DNA from: Crambe crambe
Taxonomy: Eukaryota; Porifera; Demospongiae; Poecilosclerida; Crambeidae
NCBI GenBank assembly: GCA_963924555.1
Contig: OZ004589.1
Location: 6,324,001 to 6,388,000, forward strand
Direction: 5' to 3'
DNA: 64,000 nt
A program made the position numbers and the translations under genes. The notes below the pieces were generated by a model. That model saw nothing but the letters and a program-made list of their open reading frames with translations, ran no database searches and was not told the origin of the DNA. This document shows, piece after piece, positions 1 to 10,725 of the stretch. The first letter of the stretch is position 1, and each line of letters begins with the position of its first letter.

Positions 1-1343
1 AGCTTCGTTGCCTTACTAGAATTCATAGCTCGAATATTTGTCTCCAATTCTAATTCACGCTTAGGTGAATTAGAGAAGAAAATTTTCACCATTGTGCTCA
101 TCATGTTTTGCACAAATTGGATTTTACAGGCAGCTACTACACAAAGGTTAAGAGTATGAGCAGCACAGTGCACATACACAGCTTTGGGGTAAGATGACTG
201 AATGCATGCAGCAGCACCTTGATATTTTCCAGCCATATTACCTGCTCCGTCATATGCCTGACCACGAAGATAATTTAAGTCAAGGCTATATCCTTTTAAA
301 GCTTCCAATATTTTATTTGAAAGTGCACTTCCTGTTGTACCAGTATCACAAAAGATAAATTCGATAAATTCTTCACGTATTACTCCACTGCTATCAACAA
401 ACCGAAGTACTAATGGAAGTTAATTGTTCCTTGTTAGAACAATCAGCTGCTTCATCTGCAATGACAGAAAAAAATTTGGCTTCACGGACTTCATGGAGGA
501 TTTTCTCTCATCCATTCTCCAATACAAACAATAAGGTCATTTTGAATTAGTGGAGAATTATACTGAGCATTTCCTGGTGCATTTTTGAAATGCTCAGCTA
601 GTACTACATCACCTGCATCAATGCGGAAGTCTAAAAGAGCACGGAAGTTACCTTGGTTTGAGCCTTGATTAGCTTGCTCACGATGTCCTCTTAGAGATAT
701 CATTTGTTTACCACAAAACACTATTGTCTTTAGAATAGACTTTAGTTTAAGACGGTTTTGTAAAATAGCACTTGAAGCTCCATAAAAGCTGGCTCACAGA
801 GGGTCTACCCTGCTCAGCATGGCTGATAAAATCAATAGCATCCTCACTAGCCATTTTATGAGAAGTCTGATTACTATGCTCAATTAGAGTAACTTTGGCA
901 CGAGTAAAAATAGTCATACCAGATGTCACAAGCTGGCCAAGATTCAAGTAGCGTTTTGCAAAAAGAACACAATTAATACAATATCCACCATTACATGACA
1001 CAGAATAACACAGCCAAGGGAATTGCTTAATCCAAGCATGTTGAAATGAGCGCCTCTTGCCACACTCTTCCTTAGTAGGGAATTTATACTCACCTGGTGA
1101 CCTAAAGGCATTCCGAAGAAGCCAAAGTTTCTCATCATTAGAGAGTTTCCTTAAGTCAGCAGAAGTATAACTACCAATATCATTTCTAGCCAGTGAAGGA
1201 CCATGCAAAGGATTAGAATCTTCCAGTGCAGTTACCTGACTTGTCTCTAGGACTGGTTGTAGAAGATCAACATGTTGTGATGGGGGTTGGTTGGACCTAG
1301 GTCTCTTTTCTGCCACAGGAAAAAAGGCTGTCAACCGCTTCAT
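1..1343 (-). pseudogene. hAT transposase remnant (ZMYM1-like, TTF zinc finger plus DUF4371)
   Basis: A DNA transposase of the hAT superfamily, reading leftward and cut by the window start, so its C-terminal dimerisation region is not seen. The start is the Met at 1343 (MKRLTAFFPVAEKRPRSNQ). A TTF-type zinc-finger region follows, with W..FPWL and CINCVLFAK motifs. The DUF4371-like part contains SLRGHRE, NQGNFRALLDF and YNSPLIQNDLI, then FFSVIADEAADCSNKEQL and the hAT-like LRGQAYDGAGNMAGKYQGAAA. Three frameshifts break it: about 775-785, about 500-508, and about 420 (one extra base before the frame reading LPLVLRFVDSSG). Protein identity is clear from motif order; the copy is dead. It ends 27 bases from an unrelated inverted-repeat element, so its own right terminus is not identified. 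Confidence 0.8.
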
Positions 1344-1370
1344 CTTGACTCAAGCTATATAGCTACGTAC

Positions 1371-1953
1371 TAGTCTGGCGTAGCCAGCCACACCCCGAGC
1401 GCGAAGCGGGAAGGGAGAGTCTGGTAACATACAATACTACGAGTTGTCAGATTGGAATTTCCATTATGGTCAGCTTGTCGTCATGCTGCGTAATTGCGGT
1501 AAGTAATAAAAACAACACGTGGTTATATGCAGCTGCAGTGTAAAGATGTATATCTGCTAGCCTACGGTTGGTTCAGATATAGAAAAGAAGTAAGTAAGTT
1601 TATCTAAAGCTAAAGGCAAAACACAAGCTCTTCCCAAATCCAGTTGGGAGCACAGCAAAAACATCCCTGCCAGATAAAATTGGATCACCACTTCCAATTG
1701 TTCAGGCCTTAGTGATGGATAGCCCAACTTCAGGGCAGCTTCATTTGCTGCAGTGCACTCGATAGTTTCTCCTTAGCAGCCGTCTAGTTGGCTTACTGCT
1801 GTGCATGCCTGTGGTGTACACTGTGGTTCACACTGTGGTTAGGTAATGATATTCATGAGTAGCAGATTTTCTGCTACTTCTGACAACTCAGTGTATTGAA
1901 TGTTTCCAGACCACCTCGCGCTTCGCGCTTGGGGGTGTGGCTACGCCAGACTA
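1371..1953. mobile_element. Non-autonomous TIR element (TAGTCTGGC ends, 9-bp TSD)
   Basis: Begins TAGTCTGGCGTAGCC and ends with its reverse complement; the arms extend about 45-50 bp (1371-1425 and 1908-1953) with small indels. It is flanked by the direct repeat GCTACGTAC (1362-1370 and 1954-1962). No ORF inside. A 9-bp duplication fits Mutator-like elements best, but the assignment is an inference. Elements at 19835, 33310 and 38834 also begin TAG, end CTA and have 9-bp duplications. Confidence 0.8.
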
Positions 1954-1962
1954 GCTACGTAC

Positions 1963-2289
1963 CACACTAGCTAAGTGTTTTGATAGCTACATATTAACAC
2001 CTATAGACATGTGGTTTCAGCTCCTCCTCTGACCTTTGGGGGGTTTCCAGGCAACCCACTGTAGAGGTTGACTTCACAGCTGTACCAGTGGCTGACTTTG
2101 GGGATTATGTGGCAAAGAATCATTCCCAGTCAGATGCAGGGTTCAGAAACTGTACGAAGTAAGTTCAGAGATTATAACTGATTATACACTGTTCTCAGTC
2201 TATTCTGACTCATGAAATTGCACATGCACACTCTTAGTCTACTCTTAGTCTGAATCACATCTTCAAGCTCAGATTTCAGGATCAATCTT
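1963..2289. other. Non-coding, nothing recognised
   Basis: No open frame, structured RNA or repeat that I can support. Confidence 0.5.
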
Positions 2290-3033
2290 GATGGGGTGTC
2301 TTTATTCAGTGGAATGGAATGGTGGAATGGAACAGTGGAATGGAATGGAATGGGCTAGTCAAGAGCACCATTTAGCTACGCTGTAGTTATTATATTCTCA
2401 TCTTTCACCACAAACTTTATAGTCTTGCCCTCATTGGCTGTATTGCTGCACATGTGCAATGATAAATAATAAAGTTTGTAATTATGAAGCATACAAGGTC
2501 GAAAGTATGGACATCTCGCTTGAACACAGGAGACATGCAAACATTACTATTGATTGTGATGATCTTGCTGGGGTAAATTCTTGCCACTCTTGGTGCTTGA
2601 TTATTTGATAGATAGCTGTGGGCTTAAACTGAAGGCCATAATGACAGACAGAGTCACAGATAGCTACAGTATAAAGATTAGATTTGACGCTTTATGTTCG
2701 ATTGTGTTATAGCATAATTGTGATTATAGCTTGTTATTCCTAAGCTGTCTGGCTTCGTGGTACTTGTTAGTTTACACAAACTCTCTTCGCTTCCTTATCA
2801 CACCATTGCATTTGCGTATCGCAAAATATGCATTGCACACAAGGAATTATATTAGCTAGTTCAGTGAGGTCATGTGACTTATTTCCAATCTTGGTCAGTG
2901 TATTGTATCCATGCTTAAAGTGGCTGAGCTGTAACTATGTAATAGTTAGACTACTGCACATGCTCAATGCTCAATTTAACATTCCATTCCATTCCACCAT
3001 TCCATTCCACCGAATAAAGACACCCATCTTGAT
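2290..3033. mobile_element. Inverted-repeat element with GGAAT-rich arms
   Basis: The left arm reads GGTGTCTTTATTC followed by GGAATGG-type repeats (2295-2351). The right arm at about 2980-3030 is its reverse complement: ATTCC repeats, then GAATAAAGACACCC. The interior has no convincing ORF; the 128-codon frame at 2828-3214 shows no family motif and runs across the right arm. The superfamily is unknown and no target duplication was found. Confidence 0.6.
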
Positions 3034-3109
3034 GAATATGTACTGTCAATCTTACGTACGTAGAGTCTTGATAGTGGTGATGAACATCCTAAAACTGTTG
3101 GACTTTTTT

Positions 3110-3212
3110 ATGGGCTCAGAATATTTTACCATTAGGTTATTAACTATGTTAGAGATTCCATTGTATTACAATAACATATTTAATAACCTAATGGTAAATG
3201 TTCTGAGCCCAT
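3110..3212. repeat. 103-bp fold-back hairpin
   Basis: Two arms of about 34 bp (3110-3143 and 3179-3212) are nearly perfect reverse complements, sharing TTACCATTAGGTTATTA, and are separated by about 35 bp. This is a typical tiny fold-back/MITE footprint with no coding content. Confidence 0.75.
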
Positions 3213-3577
3213 AAACTCAACTATGCAGCCCTGACTGGGCTTCCTTTTTGAATCACTACCTGTGGAACCCAGTTAGCAGAGCCATAACTCCCCTAACAAT
3301 ATATAAATGTCATCATTGTGGTATATCCTCCATAGAGCTACAATGGCAACAGATGGTCTTCTGCAATCCCGTGTTATAATTGCAAAATTCATCATTTCCC
3401 CTGTAGGTTAATAATTAAATTTATCCCTGCTGCTACTGTGTCCTGAGGGAGTGAATTGAATAATATGAACTGATACGTATCTAAAGGCTGTGGTCGAAAA
3501 GTGGTGTGAATAGAAAAGAAATCCACCATCGTATGTATGGTACGTACATCTCCAGCGATTGGCTATAGTCTAAATAA
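3213..3577. other. Non-coding, nothing recognised
   Basis: Intergenic sequence downstream of Ig gene A. I see no gene or clear repeat here. Confidence 0.5.
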
Positions 3578-3711
3578 GTTAGACACCTCGACCAACGGGA
3601 TCTATGGTCTGTTTAGAAACCTTCGGGCCCTTAGTAGCGCCCTTGCTGCGCTTGGGACGCTACAGCCCAGGGCTAAATAGACCCGTAGATCCCTTGGTCT
3701 TGGTGTCTAAC
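3578..3711. repeat. Fold-back repeat with GTTAGACACC ends
   Basis: The left arm (GTTAGACACC, then GGGATCTA, TTTAG) pairs with the right arm (CTAAATAGACCCGTAGATCCC to GGTGTCTAAC). The loop holds CCCTTAGTAGCGCC. A relative lies at 17288-17378, and single-arm fragments (GGATCTA..GTATTTAGAAACCC) occur near 8590, 19440 and 32925 inside the first introns of the three Ig genes. Confidence 0.7.
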
Positions 3712-3798
3712 ATATATTTAGAGAGTGTGAATACTGCAGTGATTGTAGCTACAGTGATTGCAATGATACAATTCATCTTGTTATCTTATAATTGCAGT

Positions 3799-3956
3799 TC
3801 ATTCACTACTGGATCTCTGTGTACAATTGTCCTTTTGCTCCATTCCATCGGCAGGGTCTGGTCTCACTCCATACACTTCATAATGGGTCTTTCGAATTGA
3901 AGCTCCATTATTCTCTATAGTTATGGGTTATGTGTGAGTGTGTGTGTGTGTGTGTA

Positions 3957-4024
<68 letters not shown>

Positions 4025-7000
4025 AGACAAATTTGTAAAAATGGGCCATTTTATAATAATTAGGTATGCACTTTAATATTACGTACGTATGACTGTAGAA
4101 ACTTACGCGCAATGACTGTCACCCTTCTTCCTCTTCTCTGCCTCAGGACACATACAATGGCTGCTATGATGACACAAACTCCAAATATCACCACAATGGC
4201 AATTAGAATGTAGGCCCACACCTGCAATTTTCCTGTTTGTGGATTGCTGCTGAGGGTGGTGGGCTGGCTGCTGGTGGTGAGAGTGGGGGAAGTGAGGGTC
4301 GAGGAAGTTTCTTCCACATGTTCTGTTGTATTTGAAGGACTGGTCCCACCACAAATGTCATTATCCATAAATTGAATATTTCTGCACTCTTGGAGAAGAG
4401 CGTAATGTGGATCTTGAGTCAAAAGCAAGAATTTATTGCTTGGAGTTGATGTCATGTTCAAGTTGGTATCTATTGCTACATCACAGTGATAGTTTCCACG
4501 GTGTTCATCTCTCAAGTTAGTCAGTGTTATCACTGAAGTTATGATCCATGGATCATTCATGCTATTCACCACTTGAGATATACTCTGTACTGGAGCAAAG
4601 GAGATGTTTGTGATTTGCTGATCATTGCGAAACCACTGAATTTCTGTTTGAGGGCCCAGGAATGCTGGTACTGATACTTGACACTCCAACTTGAAGAAAT
4701 TAGTGTAAGGGTTGCACTGCTCAATTATGGCTGAAGGAGGCTGCCTCAAATACCGATAGAGACACTCTGTAGTAACATACATATTATATTAAGTTATAGC
4801 TACTCCATTCAGCATAACTATGGGTTGTCAAGCAAAGCCATGCCAATGGAACTTTATATCAGTCCATATACATAGCTACCATGAACCACTTTCTCACTGT
4901 ACATGCAACTTAAAGACCTGCCCACATATAGCTAACTGGCTCTAAGGAACAAGTGATGTATAGCTAGACATTATACAGACTTGCCATTTTCCACATAAAT
5001 TTCCATAGAACAAAAAATCAACGGCGCTAACTGTGAACATACGTACTAGGATGGGCTTGAAAGCCTATAGCTGGAAGAACTGCAGGTAATTATTAATGGG
5101 AGCCAAAAAGGTATGTTTATTAGGACTTACCATAGACTGATACCTGTGCCATGGAGCTGTTCACACTGCCTACTTCATTAGTAGCCATGCAGCTGTAGTT
5201 GGCTGTGTCTTGGAAGATGGTTGAGTTTATCATAAAGACACTCTCCACTGTCATGCTGAATTCTGAGAAATCACTGTTAGTGATAGTGAAGGTTCTTCCA
5301 TTTGTGTCAATGCTGTCCATGGAGAACTCAGTCTCAGAGCCATTGCTAAAAGTTCTGATCCAAGTGATGTTTGGTTCAGGAAAACCATGAACAGTGCAGT
5401 TGAGAGAGAGAGCAGCTGGTCTGAGTAGTGCAATGCTTACTGGAGACATTGTAATACTTGGAGGGACTGAAATCAAAAGAATAATTATGACCGAATTCAT
5501 AGCCATAATTGCAGCGAGCAAGCGAAGCGAGTGAGCTGACTCTCAGGTCATGACTCATTGAAATTTTAAATATCTAGGTCTACACTCCAAAATGCCCCAG
5601 GCATACGTAAGTAAGGTAATGTGTGGTGTATAGTAGCGCCTGCGTGTGCATAATGCGCATGCTCCAATTAATCAAGCTAGATTGTTTTCTACAGCCTTTT
5701 GTTATAATATTATAGAGGCGCCTTATCTAAGTGGATTGTAGGTGCTTGTTATCTAAGTGCTTGTGGTAAGTATTTACAGCTTTCTATGTATGGAGCTTCC
5801 CGGTTGGAACCACAACTTACATGACTCTCTGACAGCAAGCACTAGATCGAACCTATCAGCTGCTCACTTGCTCACTGTCAAATGCTGCACATTGCTATAG
5901 TAGTTGTGTAGAGGCTCTAGCCTGGTACTTTGTTACATATAAACTCAACAGCAAATCTTCTAAAGAGTTGTAGCACTAACTTGCTTGCTCACTCGCTGTC
6001 AAAATTAATGTATCAAAGTGAATTGTAGGCGCTTGGCTTATCTAAGTGCTTGTGGTAAGTATTTACAGCTTTTGATGTGTGGAGCTTTCTGGTTGGCACC
6101 ACCACTTACATGACTCTTGTCTCTGATGCAATATAAAGCACTGGAGCCTATCATGCTCACTTGCTCACTGTCTAAACTAAACAGCAAAATCTTCTAAAGA
6201 GTTGTAGCACTTTGCTTGCTCGCTTGCTGTCAACTGAATGTTGAACATTGCCCTGGTTAATAATTATGTAATTTGGTGTAAAAACAAACCACCAATTTGA
6301 TACATCAGTGAGAGAATTTTAAGAGTTCCACTAGAATAGCAAGGATTATTTATATGAACTTACTGCGGATTGAGATATTGAAGGTTCTGGTCATGGATGA
6401 TGGAATAGTGTTGGAGACATTACATGAGTAGCTACTACCAGTATCAGATCTCGTAAGGTTAGAGAAGGTGAGTGTTGAAGAGACAGAGAAGACACCTTCA
6501 CTGTCTGTCATGGCAATACTTGAAGAGATGGCTATCCTGTCACCAGTTGATGGAGACCACACAATGGAGGGTTCAGGGAGTCCCAAAGCAGAACAAGTGA
6601 GAGTTACATTGTTTTCCTCATTTAATGTCAATGCCACATCAGCAAGTGGATCAGTGAAGCTAACAGGAACTGTTCAGTGCATGGTGAATGAAGCTATAGA
6701 TTAGCTAGAGTGGTTATATCAATACCTTGGAGTTGTACTTTGATATTGGCAATGCCTGGTGGTGCTGAACCTCCATTAGAGTTGTCCCCTATGCACTCAT
6801 ACACTCCATCATGAGCTGGGTACTGGGGATTCACTATGTGCAGTGTGGACACTACACTCCCATTGGTGATGGTATCTACCATGAAGTTATTAACTGTAAC
6901 ATCAGTAGGGGTGGTCACATCAGTTTGGTTGAAGGGTACAGTCTGGTTGTTCAATCTCCATGTGATGGTGGGAGCTGGAACTCCAGTTGAAGTACAGGAG

Positions 7001-10000
7001 ATGTCCACACTCCCTCCCTCACTGACAGTCACCACACTAGCTCCACCATTGACAGTGGTACTGGCATCCACTGCAGGAAAGAACATCTACACATAAGAAC
7101 CGATATGGAATGAAATAATTTCAATACCTGCTCCAATCACTCTGAAAATAACAACTCTGCTAATATTTACTACAGGTATATGTGTAGTAGCTACATACAC
7201 TCCCAGATCATCTGCAGTGGTTGGTTCACGCACAAAAATCTCAAAAAAATGTGGCAACTCCTGAAATGAGAGATAGAAAGGAGCAGTAGGGAGTACACCC
7301 AGTGTGTTTCCATTCCTTTGCCAAAGAAGCCAATTATAATAGCCAGCAGCTGCGACCTCCAGCAACAGTCTCTCAGGAGGACGTAGGACAATGATGGAGG
7401 AGGGAGTTAATCTTCTCAGATTTTCCTCACCTGAATGGTTTAGGGCAATGGTGGTGACATTATCTATCAATGATTATACTGACCAGTGTCCAGTCGTAAA
7501 GGATGATCGAGAAGCAGTTCAGAGTTATTGTCTATGGCGACAAGCTGAAAGATTCCAGCATAAGATTCCTGGAAGTCGAAGGTAAGGACGGTGGTCAAGC
7601 GATTATTGGAGCCTGGAGTATCCATGGATGTGACATTAAATGGGGTCCCATCCTTCAACCACATCACTGAGGGGGTGGGATAAGACGTGGAGTCATCACC
7701 AACATGGCCAATCTCATACCACAACTGAACGTAGTCTCCCACTTCATATCTATTTCTGTTGTCAGCAATACCAGAATCAATGTGTTTTTGAACTATTCGA
7801 AGTGATCCATCAGTACTTGAGTTGTATGCTGTGAGTATAGCATGAGTGTTCAAAATGCATGGGACTTATGGATGTTTATCACCTGTGAGTGTCAGAGCAG
7901 TCCCATTTGTTGTGGTTATCCCATTTTGAGCAGTGCACTGGTATTTCCCATTGTCAGAGGCCTGGAAGTTGTCCACCACCAGTAGGAAGGTGATGGAGGT
8001 GTCAGAGGTGGAGTTCCTGATGCGAATGTGAGGCGGATCATTGACCAATGGGACACTGTCCTTGTTCCATGTCACTGTGAGAGCTTTGGAGTTGACTTCA
8101 CAGTAGACCCAGACCACAGAACCCTTCACTATCCTCTGACTACCTCCACTGAACAGCACAGCAGGGAGAGAAGTCACTGTCAGCTGGCTCTGGACAGCTA
8201 CATGACACAATGATCATAAAGAGGAGGCTTAACGGGGTGAGACCCTCCTCATCATTTATCTATCTCTTTTCTTTTTTGGTGAGATTATTGAGCCTAAGAA
8301 TAATGTGTCTCAGTAGCTATGACCATTGGGGCAATAGTCCTAACTGGATTTCTCAATGATTTCTTATAGTGTCAGGGGTGCATGTGGTGACTAGTCCAGT
8401 GCCTTAGTGGTAAAAATATGAGGTTGGCCTGTGAAAAGATGGTACAGCCACGGCTGTAGTGGTCTTCTAGAACAATTGGTTACTTTGAGGGCTCTTGAAT
8501 CACTTAGTGCCTCCTCTTAGTGCCCTCTTCTTAGTGCTCTCACTCTGAGGGCATATAGTTGCATACAGGTATGTAGATTCTAAAATAGTTGGCTAGACAC
8601 CTCAACAAACAGGATCTACGGTATTTAGAAACCCTTACTTATTCGCTAGCTAGTTACCTGCAGTCATGAGGTATTATAATAACTCCAAGGACAAGTCTAT
8701 ATAATCTGGCCCATGGGCCAGGCAACTTGTTTCCATGGCTCCTCAACTCAACTTTGTGGGTAGCAAATTATGGCCATAGTGTACCTAGGTTCTGATTAGC
8801 TACCCACTGTTTGCGCATGCACCAAAATTTTCACACAAACTTCCCACATAATTATTATACTAGCTATTACAGCGTGTGACGTCTGTCACAGACATGTACA
8901 GTAACTACGTGGAAAGCTATTGCAAATGGGCTCCTGGAAAAGAGAAGACAAGACTGGCACCATTCTAAAACTATTCATAGTGGTAAGAAGTTCAATCTGC
9001 TCTCCCTTAATAAGAGGAGATGATTACAATCTCTATCCATGCCATCCCTACATAGAGAGTACTATCGTACTCTCTTGAAGCAGCCACTATGGCTAGCCTC
9101 TACCCAGGCTATAAAAGTTTGTGGAGGCGGAGAATAGAACCACTCTTTGCACTAAATCATCCGTGACGTAAGTTAGCACTGCAGCAGCCAGTTCTTCTCG
9201 GAACTTCGCAGACAGTGTGTTTTACACCCTATCTAAGCTGGGACAACCCCACCTAGTACAGGCTAGAAATCTGAGGGGGAGTGGCATTGCCCCATTGGAC
9301 TATTTTCTTTCATAACTCCAGGATACTTCCCTCCTACAGTCAGCAACTCCTAACTTGAAGACAGAGCACCTTCAATGTGCTAGGACTCAAGTATGAAGAG
9401 CAGAAGACAAAGCATAGTACAGCGACTTCTAAAATCACCGTTTTCATCTGGTCCTTCATCATCAAACAACTTACCGTAGGGCGGGTTAATTTCATCAGGA
9501 AAAAAAATTCGTCTATTTCACTGTTAGTATAAAGAATTGAAATTTTATTCATCATAATTTTTACTGTCATAAATTTTTGCATGCTTTTTTTGCGCAACAC
9601 ACATACGTGGTAGATCGTCAATTGCGCGAGAGCTAGCTAGAGACTGCTATAAGAGAACTGCTCCAAAAGCTGCTCGTGGCTCTTCTCAAATAGTTGCACC
9701 TGGTAGGGATCTCTCCAATCCTGATGGACCATTGTCCGCTTTGACACTATCAAGGCTATAGAAGCGGCTAACAGTGCTGTGCAGATGCAGGAAGAGTCTC
9801 AGATTAAAAGAAAGGTCCATACATTAAGATGTCTAACGAGGTTAGTTCGTTCTTGCCTACACTCCAGCTCCCCTACAGCAGCCCTAATAGCTTTGTATTC
9901 GTGATAGCCACGAACGCAAGTGTCTCTCTCGAAATACCGCGCTGCCTTTGCGCTTCAATAGAAACTGTGCGGGGGAAAAAATTTCGTCTTCAATGCGCAT

Positions 10001-10676
10001 GTGCGAAGATTTATCCGTTCAATTTTTTCATTAGGCCAATGTCAATCTTATTATACAAGTAAAGGAAAAAATTTTCCGTGAAATGAAAAAAATGTAGGGA
10101 TGACCATTGCTCAAAAAAGTAAGCCTACCCTTGTTTCCTTACTTTTTTGAGCAATGGTCACCCTACATTTCCCCCCCCCCCCTTTTTTTCCCCTTTACTT
10201 GTTCCTGGTCTTTTTTCTCTCAATGTAAGAGTTCATTCTTCTATGTGTATGCAGAGACAGAAGTTTCGTATAGTTCTCCAATAGCATAGCAGCCCAATGA
10301 TTTATCAGCAAGTCAAGGTTTGAAATGTTGAACTATACTTGGAGGTCGAGGATGCAGATGAATCTGAAATGGAGTCCACCAGTAGATGGATTGGTGAATC
10401 TAAAATTCCCGAGTTGATAAGTCTATGATCTAGAGCTAGCTAGTTAGCTATTATAGAGGTTGGATATCCAATTATGTGCATGCGTATTATAAAAATATGG
10501 CTTCCAATAATTAAGTTAGTCGAGTACTGTGCTCCGTGGTGTCTCCTTTTTACATCGACTCTTTCGAGGATTGACGAGTACAAAAGATCATAGTTGGTAG
10601 AATTTGGAGTGAATTTATCCAGAAATCATAGCTGTAGTTTGAGTGGTTCGAGAGATATGGTTGTCTAAGAAGAATA

Positions 10677-10725
<49 letters not shown>

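Noticed and set aside
2828-3214. 128-codon plus-strand frame
   Set aside because: Runs across repeat arms and the 3110-3212 hairpin; composition and lack of motifs argue against a gene.
3921-4112. Small minus-strand frame with poly-Leu/Ser and Thr/His repeats
   Set aside because: Translation of the (AG)n/(GT)n microsatellite inside an intron.
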